NCBI GenBank assembly: GCA_032717465.1
Contig: CM064669.1
Location: forward strand, 49,829,343-49,893,342
Direction: 5' to 3'
Source: Coenobita brevimanus
Taxonomy: Eukaryota > Arthropoda > Malacostraca > Decapoda > Coenobitidae
Length of the DNA: 64,000 nucleotides
This document shows, one piece after another, positions 31,466 to 41,810 of this stretch. The translations under genes and the position numbers were made by a program. The notes beneath the pieces are model-generated. The model ran no database searches and had not been told where the DNA came from. It worked only from the letters and a program-made list of their open reading frames with translations. Position 1 is the first letter of the stretch. Every line of letters starts with the position of its first letter.

Positions 31466-34108
31466 GTGAGTAAACATTAAACACAGTCCAGGTCGTTACA
31501 TCATCAGGGGATGCTTCGGTATCCGGCGGTGTACACCGATGCCGTTAGCTTGGATGTCATTTGGTGATTATACTGTTGTGGAATTTTTAACGTTTTCAGA
31601 ACTACTCAGGAATGACAATGGCTTCATAAGACTGCACATTCTGATGTTAACCTGTATGGCACATTGGTTGGAAATTTCAAACGTTTTCAGAATTTCTCGG
31701 AAATGACACTTTGTTTCATGTAACTGCACATTCTGATACTAACCTTTGTCACATCGGTAGCGAAAAGTTTAGTGGAACGTCACTCAGGATCAAAGGGCGA
31801 GAATGCGAAATACAAACCTCACATTTTCATTACCTGTGTATTACTGTGGTCAGGATTAATATAGCATTTAAAGGTAAAATTATAGTTTCAGCCAGAAACA
31901 CAATTACAAGATTTTGATCCATATTTCGGTATTTAAAACAATTGTACGACGCTTTTCTTCTATGGCATTGTCGACGCATTTTTTTTTTTTTTACTCTTGA
32001 AGATAATAACCTTCAAGAGTAAAACTAATTAGCGACGAAAATGCCATAGAAGGAGTGTCGTAGAATTGTCAAAAATACCGAAAAAAAAGATCAAAATCTA
32101 GTAATTGTGGTTTTGGCTGAAACTATAATAATACCGATAATTATGATACGTGGTTGAACCGTGGAAGTTATAAGTGGTATGAGTTGCATGTAAAGTATTA
32201 GTAATGGACTGATTGCTCTCTGCTACTTGTTAGATAGAAATTGCCTACATTTTTAATAAATGAAAGATGCAGTAGCGGGGCATATCAACCGGTAGTGTGT
32301 ATGCAGGGAACCGGCAGATCTCTAGCACCAGATATCTAAAACCTTATGGTACTAATACAGAGGAAAGCTATATAACAATGAAACAAAAACGGGAAAAAGA
32401 GACATAGAAGTGGTCTTCGTACAGAAGTGGCCTTGGCGTAAAGTGGTCATGGCTTAGAAGTGGCCTTACAGTAGCATTAAAACAGCTTGATTGGTCAGTT
32501 ACTTGAACGACTTTACCCGGGATGGGAGGAAGGGTTAATATCAGCGGGAGGTCCTTAAACTTTTCATGCTATTAAACCAAAGGTCTAGCCTGAGAGGGGT
32601 AAAGGAAAATTAAAGACCGGAAGAAACACAAAAATATCAAGAGGTAGAACATGAGACACGAACAGTGTAGTAAAGAGAGCGCTCAGAGAGCGCATACCAC
32701 CGCAAATGCCATTGCCATTAAAAAGGATCCTGATCCATGGATACAGGATCCGGATCCAACCCCAAAATTTGATCAATTCTTGGTCCATGGCCCACCTTTC
32801 CGCAAAACTTCATTGGAATTCATGGAGAACTTTTGGAGATACTGTCCGGGATTATCCGAATCCGCCCCCAAATTTAATCTTTTCTTCCTTAGCCCATGAC
32901 CCACCCTTCCACAAAATTTCATCACAATCCGTTCATAACTTTTTGAGTAATGCTGCTAACAGACAGACAAACAAACCAACGTGAGGTAAAACATAACCTC
33001 CTTAGCGGAGGTAAAGATTGGAGGCAAAGAGGCCCTTTCTAGTTGCCTCTTACGACAACCAGGGGCACTGGGGAAGTATTCCCCCCCCCCTCCCCAGGGG
33101 GAATAGGGAAGTTAGATAATCCTTGGCGGTAGGCTACACTTCAGTAATTGAGAAGCAGCACCAAAGAGTCGAGGGGATGGATTAGGGTAGGCTAAATTCA
33201 CATTAAAAGAGAGAGAGAGAGAGAGAGAGAGGTTTATGTCAAGGCTGGTTGAATCAAAGCATTCCAGCCACATGGGGATACCACTTCGCCTACACGTGGT
33301 TACTGATAAGACGTGAGATAAATCGTGTAGACTCCGAGTTGGGAAATTAGCCACCAGTACTGTACTCAATATTCTTGGATTTACACGTCGGTTGCAGTAG
33401 TTATATTTACGTAGTGTTTCTTGGATGAGAAATCAGAAAGGTAAGGTCAAGATGATAAATCCAAGTTATGTAATCTGCTGAACCCGTGGAGGCAATGCTA
33501 GGTATATGGCCTGCCCGCGTCAGACCCCACCACTCTCAGGAACGAGGGTCATTCACAGATAATCTTTTTGGTGGGTTCATACATAGCCCATTGTTGCTAA
33601 GAGATATTCGACCCTTATTTTTTTTTTTTCTTTCACAGCTCTGTTAAAGGGGAGTTCAATCCTTAAGTAGGTCATAGGTAGCATGCGCGTGGCAACCGAA
33701 TTCTTAATTATGTAAGCAGTGGTCACTTAAACAGGTGTACGCAGATTGCATAAGGACTCGTATTCTGGTTGGTCAGGAAAGCTCCGTCACACCTCTTCCT
33801 TAGCAATTTATTTTTGTTTATGCCTGCTGAATATCCTTTTGTTTCTTTATTTATGCAGCTTATGGCGATATTGGAAGGATTTATGTAACAGGGAAGAGGA
33901 CAGTAAGGTGTAATAAAAATAAATCGCTTAGGAAAAGATGCTAGGGAGCTTCCTCAATCAACGAGAATACGGGCCAAGGTCTCGCCATTGGTCACGTGTA
34001 CCACCGACAAGCAGGGGCGTGTACCGGTATGACTCAAAGGGGCTTGAGCCTTCGTCCCTTTGCCTTGACGGGTCAGTGGCTCTAGACCCCCCCCCCTTCT
34101 CTCTCTTT

Positions 34109-34146
<38 letters not shown>

Positions 34147-37100
34147 TTATTCAACTTAGCTTACACGTCTAGGAAGGGTAGGGCCTATAAGTTGCCTTTA
34201 TTTACTTCCTCCGCTTCGAAAGGTCTCCCGTAAAACTTGAAACAAAATCGTCAGACAGGAAAGGTGGATTCAGTATTTGAAGAGATCAACCTGTGTGTGT
34301 GTTTAAATAGTGATTTAAACCTTCACTACGACTAATATCACCCAACCTATAGCCATCTTCACACTGCATACTTTCGCAACGATGCCCACCACATACCTTC
34401 ATAGCCTATCGCACCCACCCCTCCCTCCTCAATCCCAACCTTTCCCACCTTCATTCCGACCCTTCCCACCTCCATCCTGATCCATCCAACCCACCTCTCC
34501 CACCTCCATCCTGACCCATTCAACCCACCCCTCCCACCTCCATCCTGAGCCATCCCACCCACCCCAGCCTGTCCCATCCCTCCCACTTCCATTTTATACT
34601 ATCCTACCGCCCCTTTCAGTTTCTGACTCCCCACAGGAAATTCCTAGGACCTTCCCACTACTGCCACCACCACGCCTACTGTACTACAGGATATGCACTT
34701 CATGCCCTGTTCAATCACCATCCCATCCGCCTCTCTGCCGAACCCGGCCTTTTCAACTCCTGTGCCAGCCTAGATTGAAGGGGTTAAATGTTTCTTAGTA
34801 CCCTTACTAATTGTGGTTGTGCAGAAGGTTGAAATACTTAACAATGTAACACGAATTCACTACAAGATGTGTATGTACAGGGTAGTAGTACCTATACTCC
34901 CAGGTTCTTCCGAAATGTGAACCCAGTGGACTGCAGAATGAAGTTGCCTTTTATCTGCAGCTCACTACCCTCCTGTAGAGGGATTGAGAGGGAGTGGAGG
35001 GATGTTTGAATAACAGGCGGTGGAGCTGACTAGTTACATCAGTGCCAACATGAGAAAGCATCCCTCTCTAGTGTACGGAACAACTGCAAACGTTTTAATG
35101 TTTATATATTTATTTTCTTTCAGATACCTGATGCTTACCATGGGTATGCGCAGACACACTTTTGCGTCCCTAAACATTATGAAGAGGACTTAGAGAACAT
35201 TTTGATTCCATGGGGACTCATTCAAGACAGGTAATACTAAATTTATAGACTGATATTATACTGGTGAAAGAAAAGGAAGAGGAAGAGTGTTTGAGAGTAA
35301 GAATTTGAAAGGATAAAGTAGCCTGGAGGTGCTTCTGTCATGGCCACCCCGTCGATGTGTTCCCCATGAGAAAGGCGATAGATATAATGATGATGACTAA
35401 TCAGCATGTCCAGTACATACTTTTACATTACCCGGGTATCCTAAGTGGAAACATCTTATCATGAATTGAGGCAAAAACCAGGACTGAAGTAGTTTACAGG
35501 TCCCATTTCAATGGGCATTCTAATGATGTCCTTCCACTTTTGTATTTTGTATACACACAGACAAGTGAAGAAGTGAGGGAGTGTTTTGGTGTTGATGAGG
35601 ATGTGACTGAGGGCATTAAGAGAAATATTCTGAGATGGTTTGGTCATGTGGAAAGGATGGTGATTGAGAGACTGACCAGAAGTGTGTGTGAATGAGGTGG
35701 AACAGAAGTGGGGAGGTGGAGACCAGTGATGAGATGGAGAGATGGAGTGTGGAGACTTGAGAGGGATGTGGGTGAGTTGGAGGGAGGGTAGCCATGGCAG
35801 GGGACAGGGTGATGATGAGGAGATATGGTTGTGGCCATCCCTTATGGGATTCAGGTATCTGGCTACTGACAGTACAATTTTTAGCTTGCAAGGAGGGGAA
35901 AAATTTCTGTATTATTTTATATATTCCTGCTCCCAGAACTGAAAGACTGGCTCGGGATATCTTCCAAGATGTGAAGGACGAACCCCTGACAGCCCTGTGT
36001 GTACTGAAGGGTGGCTACCGGTTCTTCACTGACCTCTTGGATAAACTGACCACACTAAACCGCTCCCACGGATCTGTCTCCGTCCCACTCTATGTCGACT
36101 TCATTAGACTCAAGAGCTATGAGGTTGCTATTAATATTTTCTTATTTTGTTTAACCTATCTTAATCCCTGATAAACGAATAAACACAGTAAATAAAAAAC
36201 CTGAGGAGACACTTGAGAACATTTTTTTATGCAGTTTGTGAGCAGTGGCTGTACCTTGCATCGCTGTCTTTCTATACTGTACTACTGTATTTTAAAACTT
36301 GGCAGAATGATGACTCTACGGGTGACATCCAAGTGATTGGTGGTGACAGCATGAACAGTCTGCGTGGTCGTAATGTGTTGGTAGTGGAGGACATTATTGA
36401 TACAGGCCACACCATGGCAAAGCTTCTCGCCATTCTTCGCCAACACCAGCCAAAATCGGTCAAGGTTGCATCACTGTTAGTCAAGAGACGCCCAGGATCA
36501 ACAGGCTATAGGCCAGATTGTTAGTACACTTATAGTATTTGGTATCCTCTTCATCCCACTGACTGTTGACATTCTTTTTATTTTCTCTCGAAATTATGTA
36601 AAGTATTCACTGCTGGCAAAAGATGTGATTTATGCGTGATTTTCTAGAAACACTTTTAGGTAAAGCTGCAGGTACAAGCAAACCCTGGTTTAACAGTGCA
36701 ATACACCAGTCCTGTATGAGACAGCCCTAGCATGTATTCAATATGGACGGTGGGTATTAGCGCCGAAGTGGTGACATGTAGGTGCATGGTATGTAGGAGG
36801 ACTGCTGGGCCTTGATAGCAGGCTGTGAAGCCTATGCCCAGAGTCGGACACATAAAAAAAAAAAAAAAAAATTGGTTAAGTAAAAACCCATTGCTAGGCA
36901 GGGTCTCGTAAATTGGAAACAATTTAAGATGTAGAATACAGGGATGCATTTTTGGCCCCTGGGTTTCCCCCCCAACCAACTCCTAAACCCAACCAAATGA
37001 ATCTAAAAAATGTTTAAAGCCAATCTAAATGGCCTAACAGCTGTAAAAGAAGCTAACCTAAGTCCAACACCAGTTAATGACTCACTAAAATCAAAAAATA

Positions 37101-40100
37101 AACTCTGAAAATCATAAAATATAGGTCTGAAAATATCAAACACCTCTCATTACTTACTTCTAAGTCCATGTCCTGTCCTGGTTGTCATCCTTGCTATCCC
37201 TCCCTAAGGCTAGGGGACATGTGGGACTCCCTAGCACTCATTCATCCTCTTCAAAGCCCTCAAACCCAATCTCTGAGGGAGGGTCAGAAGGGGGGGGGGG
37301 GGAAGCCTGGTGAGGTGGGGTAATGGTAACGGGAGACTGATGCGCTGACTCTGGGGATGGTGATAGGGTGCGATGTGATGACTCACAAGGTGGCGATGGG
37401 ATGCAATGCAATGACAGAAGAAGTGGAGAGGGAGACAGCTGCGATGACCAGTGAGGTGCGAGGGAGATAAATGAGGTGGCTCACATTGTGGCGAGGGAGA
37501 CACAGGTGGTGGCCAAAGTGGTGTCGAGATCAAGGCTGGGGAGAGGAAGGTAGCGATAGAGTGGCAGGGTGCTGCAGTGGAAATTCAGGTGATGTGGGAG
37601 ACGGGGATCAGCTTGGGATGAGGTCCAGCACTAGGGGCCAAGCACGTCCTCGGTGGGAGAAGGACCTCAGAGTTTCTCTGCTGGTCGATGGCTGGGGAGA
37701 TGCTCTGTTGGTCAAGGGCGCAGACATCTTCTGTGGGTCGCTGGCATGGTGGGGGCCTGTTTGAAGAAGGCAGTGATGGTAGTCTGCCTGGCCACCCTCT
37801 TCTTTTCCTCCAGCATTGCCCTGTACACCTTCATCCCCTCCTCCAGCCGATCAGATGCGTCCCTGCTTTGTCCTGAGAGAGGGTCATGAGTGTACATAAG
37901 ATCGATGCCCTCATCAGCCTTGGTCATCATCTCCTTCAGAATCTTCATACTGTGGCTTTCCAGGACTCCTATGCATCACGCTCGTCGACCTCCCTGAAGT
38001 CTGCCTCACGTGACTGTTGCACAATGTCCTGCCACACCCATTCTACTAGCGGTGCTCGCATGCCCTCAGGAAGCCGGTGAAGAAGTGAATGCACTCCGGC
38101 CACAACTTGTGCCACACACTGTTCATGGAGGCCTGCTTACTTCCCTCCATGCAGCCGTGATGTTCTTGACATCATTGTGTATATTATATCCTTTCCAAAC
38201 GGACTGCACCGTCGCCCTGTCATTGGTGTCACACGCCCTCACCAACTGCTGCATGCTGTGGTAGAGGTAGTACACCTTGAACGTCGTGATCACTCCCTGG
38301 TCCATGGGTTGCAACAACGACATGGTGCTGGGGGACAGGAACACCACTTCTATGTTGTTGGCCCAGTCCTTCATCACAGGAGGGTGGCTAGGTGCATTGT
38401 CCACCACCACGAGAAATCTGCTTGCCAAGTTCTCCCTTGAGGCATACTTCTTAAGAACACGAGAGAGGTATGAGTGGAAATAGGACGAACAGATATCAGA
38501 AGTCAGGCCTTCTTGTTTAACTTCCAAATCACCCCTAAATTCTCTTTAACATAGCCCACCAGCCCTTGGGTTTTCGCAGTGGTAGACAAGGAGTGGTTTT
38601 AACTTCAGGTCAACCTCGGCGTTGTCCCCCAACAGCAGTGTAAGTCGGTCCTACGAGGTCTCGAACCCTGGCGTGGACTTTTCCTCTGTTGCAAGATGTC
38701 TTTGAGGACATTCCATTCCAAAAGAGCCCAGTCCTGTCAAAATTCAAAACCTGTTTCGCACTGTAGCCACCCTCGATGATGCGCATAAGTTCATCAAGGA
38801 ACAGTGCCGCATCCGCACTTGCCGCCTCACCAGACATCCTGACGTTGTGGAGGCTTGCCCGCCTCGTAAATCAGTCAAACCACCCATGGGTAGCCTTAAA
38901 AGTTTCACTAGCATCAAGATTGTGTCTCACCTTTATTTGGCCCACGGAGAGAGCCTTCGTGCATATGATCGTCTGACTCGTGGGTGCCTTCCTCCTGTTC
39001 TGGTTCTCCACCCTCGTGCAGAGCACCCGCTCCAGCTCCTCCATTGCAGGCTCTGTATAGTGGGTGAGACGGGAGGCGGTGAAGGTAGCAACCTCCCCAG
39101 CGGCAGCCTTGATGGCCTTTTCCTTCTTAATACTGGTGGAGACAGTCGACTGGGCCATATGGAGACAAGAGGTGATGGCACACACTCCCTCGCCTTTGTT
39201 GTGGTGGTTAAGAATATCTAACTTCACTTCCAGAGACACAGTTTTGCGAGTGCGCTTCACAGGAACATCACCAGCACTAACACTAGCCAGTCGCATACCA
39301 CTCAGACTAGGGTCACTGCTATCCCCACCAAGTGCAGCTCTCTTACCAGACAAGATCACACTTATTTAGGCCAAAATCACACTCCACACACAATTAGTAT
39401 CACTGCCTTACTCATGGCACTGCTGGGACAGTTACGATGCACTACAACAGCATCTTGCGTAATGTTGGTGATGCAACATGATGTGGGGTAGGTGAGCGTA
39501 AGAAAGTTCCTCACTCAGAGATGGCCGGTGCTAGAAGAACAATAAGGGTGCACGCAGGGTGAGCGATGGGTATGGGGGCTGCGCAAGTGTTTCTGTGCAT
39601 CCCGGCAGGCGGGCGGGCTCAGCTGGCCGCAGGAACGCGTGTGATTCAAACTTTTGGCTTATCACTTCTGGACGAAACATCAGAGGACCCATCATTAAAC
39701 TAGGGCTTGGCCACCATTAGGCAGGGTAGGGTGGTATTTCTACCCCCATCACTAATCCAGGGTGTCGCATACATGGGTATTGTAAATCAGGGTTTACCTG
39801 TACTTTTTTTTTTTTTTTTAAGCATAAAAGTTGTTCTTCATGAAGTTTAAAATTTCAGATGTTCATGCACAAGAGGACTGGAAAATTTTAAGTGCTAAAC
39901 CTTATGAATTATGACAGTTTTCATTTCTGAAGAAAGTTATGTTAGATAAAATGAAATTAAAGTTTATACTGTAGTGGCATGAAAACTGACCAAGAATCCC
40001 CTGTCAGTGTATGAAAAATCTGTTTATATGTTCCAGACTGTGGATTTGAAATTCCCAATTTGTTTGTGGTGGGATATGCACTGGACTATAATGAATACTT

Positions 40101-41713
40101 CCGAGATCTGAATGTAAGTTACATGATTGTTTTCTTGTAGCTCAGAATAAGAATAGGATGATGGATATTGACTGATTATACAGTAATTTTTCTACTACAG
40201 CATTTGCCGCTATAAATATATATTTTTTTCATATTATTGTATACTCATCCAGTTCCCTAGCTGACATGGCACCCTCATGAAGATTGGTTTATAAGCTGCT
40301 TGAAACCACTACTAGCAACCACTGCAGGGTAAAGGGCACTTCTAGAGCTGCCCTGACAATAAGGTATAGGGTGTATGAATATTCAAGTGTGTAGTAAAAT
40401 ATGAAAACCAGCTATAAGGTTTTGCTGGAAGTTTATCTGTCAGTCTATCCATTGCCAGATACCTCAATCCATTTAAAGGGTAGCCACAATCAAGTTGCCT
40501 CCATATTGCTTTGCCCTCTGTCATTCAGCTGTTCTCCCTCCAACTCACACCCTCCTGTCATATATCTCTCCACTCTGTCCCTCTATCTCATCCTTGGTCT
40601 CCTCCACCTCACACACATACACACTTCTAGTTAGTCTTTCATTCTCCATCCTCACCACATGGCCAGACCATCTCAGAGTACAGTATTTCTCTTAACATTT
40701 TCAATCACATTCACATCAACACCACAATGCTCCTTTATTTCCTCATTTGTCTGTCTGTCTCTCCATGTGGCTGTACTGTACTATGAGGAGGCCAAACCCA
40801 TCAGTACTATCTTGTCAGCAAATAATGCCTAACTTAACGTTTTGCATTGTATTATGAACAAGGTTAACCTTTCCTGAGACAGGGGACTTGGCTGCATACT
40901 TAACTCCTGACATAGCACTAGAAGAACAGAAAAGAAAAAAAACACTCAAGCTCTACAATGATTACTTATCACAGTTATAAGGTAAAGATAATATATATCA
41001 TATCACTGTTCATAACAGACTCTCAAGATCACAATACAATTAGGGTACAGAATTGGTGGTGGGTGTGGCTAGTCAGCAACATGCTACTTAACTGCAGTTT
41101 TCACACATATCACTCACATCTTCACTGTAGTTCACAAAATACTTATTGTTGTTTACAGCTACAATACACAGATCATCATATTTACTACTGGTATGCTTAC
41201 CTTTCAATATACGTGAGAGGCTGATGGCAGTGTGAGTTGCCAAACCAGGAGACATAGTATCCATGGTGGATAGACAGCTGAGGATTGAAGTGCACCTCTG
41301 CCCAACAAAATGCAGATTTTTGCCTCTCTTGGCTATCATAAAAATAGATAAATCAGTCAGTCAGTAAATAAAAAATAACAATAATTGCACATCACTGACT
41401 GGAAGAGGATGTAAAAAAAACTTGTCCATATTAAAATGAAATAATGCTAACTGGTACATCACTGAGTGAAGGATACTTGTACTCAGACACCTTATGCCTC
41501 TGTCCATAGCTCGCTGAGAAGTGCTGTCCTACCCCATATTGCTTGGTGGCTGTTCCAAGTATCTTATGGTCTGTCTTCATGAGGGTGAATGGATATATAA
41601 GCTTTGATCATACAGAAGCCCACTAATTTTGTTTTATAACCTACCTACAGCACATCTGCGTGATTAATGAAGCTGGGAAAAAGAAGTATGCTGCTCCTAA
41701 AGGCTCTGACTAG
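31445..41713 (+). CDS. HPRT1: Hypoxanthine-guanine phosphoribosyltransferase (whole gene)
   Basis: HPRT transfers phosphoribosyl from PRPP to hypoxanthine or guanine, making IMP or GMP in the cytosolic purine-salvage pathway. Six coding exons join in phase: 31445-31465, 35124-35230, 35937-36123, 36306-36519, 40037-40113, 41651-41713 (669 nt, 222 aa; human enzyme 218). All internal junctions have AG/GT. Motifs: VLKGG near residues 65-69, the flexible-loop LKSY at 101-104, the PRPP-binding VVEDIIDTG at 131-139 with catalytic Asp137, and a C-terminal [13 protein letters not shown] purine-site segment. Exon 2 (107 nt) and exon 5 (77 nt) equal human exons 2 and 8 in length. Exon 4 (214 nt) equals human exons 4-7 joined. 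The N-terminus is short (MAQDYIK). It looks intact and functional. It is convergent with TOP3B. Confidence 0.97.
31879..32129. mobile_element. 251-bp palindromic element in HPRT intron 1
   Basis: The two halves are near-complete reverse complements. Outer arms are ATTATAGTTTCAGCCAGAAA and its complement in TTTTGGCTGAAACTATAAT. Inner parts share TTTTGATC, TCGGTATTT, ACAATT.TACGAC and CTTCTATGGCATT. The centre is ACTCTTGAAG, 8 bp, CTTCAAGAGT at 31993-32020. Arms of about 120 bp make a strong hairpin. This fits a foldback MITE; no coding sequence is present. Confidence 0.85.
32645..33020 (+). repeat. Interspersed repeat ending CATAACCTCCTTAGCGGAGG
   Basis: Contains GGATCCTGATCC, ATACAGGATCCGGATCCAAC, AACTTTTTGAGTAATGCTGC and TAACAGACAGACAAACAAAC, then CATAACCTCCTTAGCGGAGG. 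The short hairpin CCTCC..GGAGG at the 3' end is typical of the tail of certain LINE/SINE families in aquatic animals. Family name not assigned. Confidence 0.6.
33208..33231. repeat. (GA)n microsatellite
   Basis: About 12 GA units. Confidence 0.95.
33757..33970. mobile_element. Foldback (MITE-like) element, copy 3
   Basis: Left arm CGTATTCTGGTTGGTCAGGA, AAGCTCCGTCACACCTCTTC, CTTAGCAATTTATTTTTGTT. Right arm CAGTAAGGTGTAATAAAAAT, AAATCGCTTAGGAAAAGATG, CTAGGGAGCTTCCTCAATCA, ACGAGAATACG. The arms are about 85 bp and imperfectly complementary. This is the clearest member of the family also found at 10695-11240 and 29350-29539. It lies in HPRT intron 1. Confidence 0.75.
34111..34143. repeat. (CA)n microsatellite
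   Basis: About 16 CA units, in HPRT intron 1. Confidence 0.95.
34400..34590. repeat. CCCACCTCCATCCTGA tandem repeat
   Basis: About five copies of a ~36-bp unit containing CCACCTCCATCCTGACCCAT. Pyrimidine-rich, non-coding, in HPRT intron 1. Confidence 0.75.
35124..35230 (+). CDS. HPRT1: HPRT coding exon 2
   Basis: Acceptor TTTCTTTCAG, donor GTAATA. It encodes [20 protein letters not shown] and on to IPWGLIQDR, matching the conserved FCIPNHYAEDLE region. 107 nt, the same as the human exon. Confidence 0.97.
35560..35880 (+). mobile_element. LINE 3'-end fragment in HPRT intron 2
   Basis: The plus frame contains [20 protein letters not shown] then [10 protein letters not shown], the very common ending of non-LTR reverse transcriptases. 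This is followed by a (GGTGGAGA)-rich tail ending GGTTGTGGCCATCCCTTATG. Related fragments occur at 19905-20018, 40440-40760, 48470-48690 and 56165-56350. Truncated and broken by stops. Confidence 0.75.
35937..36123 (+). CDS. HPRT1: HPRT coding exon 3
   Basis: Acceptor CTGCTCCCAG, donor GAG|GTTGCT. It encodes [21 protein letters not shown] and [10 protein letters not shown], the PRPP pyrophosphate loop and the start of the flexible catalytic loop. 187 nt, one codon longer than the human 184-nt exon. The residue after KSY is Glu, where human has Cys. Confidence 0.97.
36306..36519 (+). CDS. HPRT1: HPRT coding exon 4 (human exons 4-7 fused)
   Basis: Acceptor CTTGGCAG, donor GATT|GTTAGT. It encodes [14 protein letters not shown], the PRPP motif VVEDIIDTG, and [19 protein letters not shown]. 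214 nt, exactly the sum of human exons 4 (66), 5 (18), 6 (83) and 7 (47). The preceding intron is only 182 bp. Confidence 0.97.
36669..39800 (-). mobile_element. Tigger/pogo-type DNA transposon in HPRT intron 4
   Basis: A decayed element of about 3.1 kb, antisense to HPRT. Its ends are imperfect inverted repeats: CAGGT..AAACCCTG.TTTA at 36669 and its complement TAAATCAGGGTTTACCTG ending at 39800, next to TA. Tc1/mariner-superfamily elements insert at TA. The transposase remnant on the minus strand fills 37700-39359. It has no visible effect on the HPRT splice sites. Confidence 0.85.
37712..39359 (-). pseudogene. Tigger/pogo transposase pseudogene
   Basis: From 39359 the minus frame encodes a CENP-B-type N-terminus ([20 protein letters not shown], helix-turn-helix) through THGWFD. 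A TGA at about 38871-38873 interrupts what was a continuous frame, because [10 protein letters not shown] resumes in the same frame at 38837. The DDE domain shows [11 protein letters not shown] (first Asp kept), [11 protein letters not shown] (second Asp) and [10 protein letters not shown] (third Asp). A frameshift near 38640-38660 separates the first from the second. The C-terminal piece, around [16 protein letters not shown] then TITAFFKQ, lies at 37712-37948 after more breaks. It is related to the TIGD/jerky/CENP-B protein group. Clearly inactive. Confidence 0.9.
40037..40113 (+). CDS. HPRT1: HPRT coding exon 5
   Basis: Acceptor TATGTTCCAG, donor AAT|GTAAGT. The split first codon (T+AC) gives Tyr, then [20 protein letters not shown] and FRDLN, the purine-binding C-terminal segment. 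77 nt, identical in length to human exon 8. Confidence 0.97.
40440..40760 (-). mobile_element. LINE 3'-end fragment in HPRT intron 5
   Basis: On the minus strand it reads as an RT C-terminus with [12 protein letters not shown] and upstream [15 protein letters not shown]. It is the inverted counterpart of 35560-35880. Truncated. Confidence 0.75.
41651..41713 (+). CDS. HPRT1: HPRT coding exon 6 (terminal)
   Basis: Acceptor ACCTACAG. It encodes [20 protein letters not shown] and then TAG. The first residues match the conserved HVCVISETGK..KY tail. The tail is a few residues longer than in human. Confidence 0.97.
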   Translation, partial: HICVINEAGKKKYAAPKGSD

Positions 41714-41804
41714 CAGGAGCTGCAGTGGCACCAGGAGTTTGAGTGGTGATTCCCAGCCTGCAAGTGCTCAATATTACTAATGATTAGCTTAGGTAGTTGC
41801 TATT

Positions 41805-41810
41805 AATAAA
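41805..41810 (+). terminator. HPRT polyadenylation signal
   Basis: AATAAA 92 bp after the stop codon. It is the nearest canonical signal downstream of HPRT. The cleavage site is not defined. Confidence 0.6.

Noticed and set aside
32521..32560. A possible fourth Y-like unit (GCGGGAGGTCC near 32526)
   Set aside because: Only the first 9-10 bp match; GGAGCTAATGTGG and the 3' end are absent.
37471..37889. Plus-strand frames across the Tigger element
   Set aside because: Shadows of the minus-strand transposase; the recognisable protein is on the minus strand.
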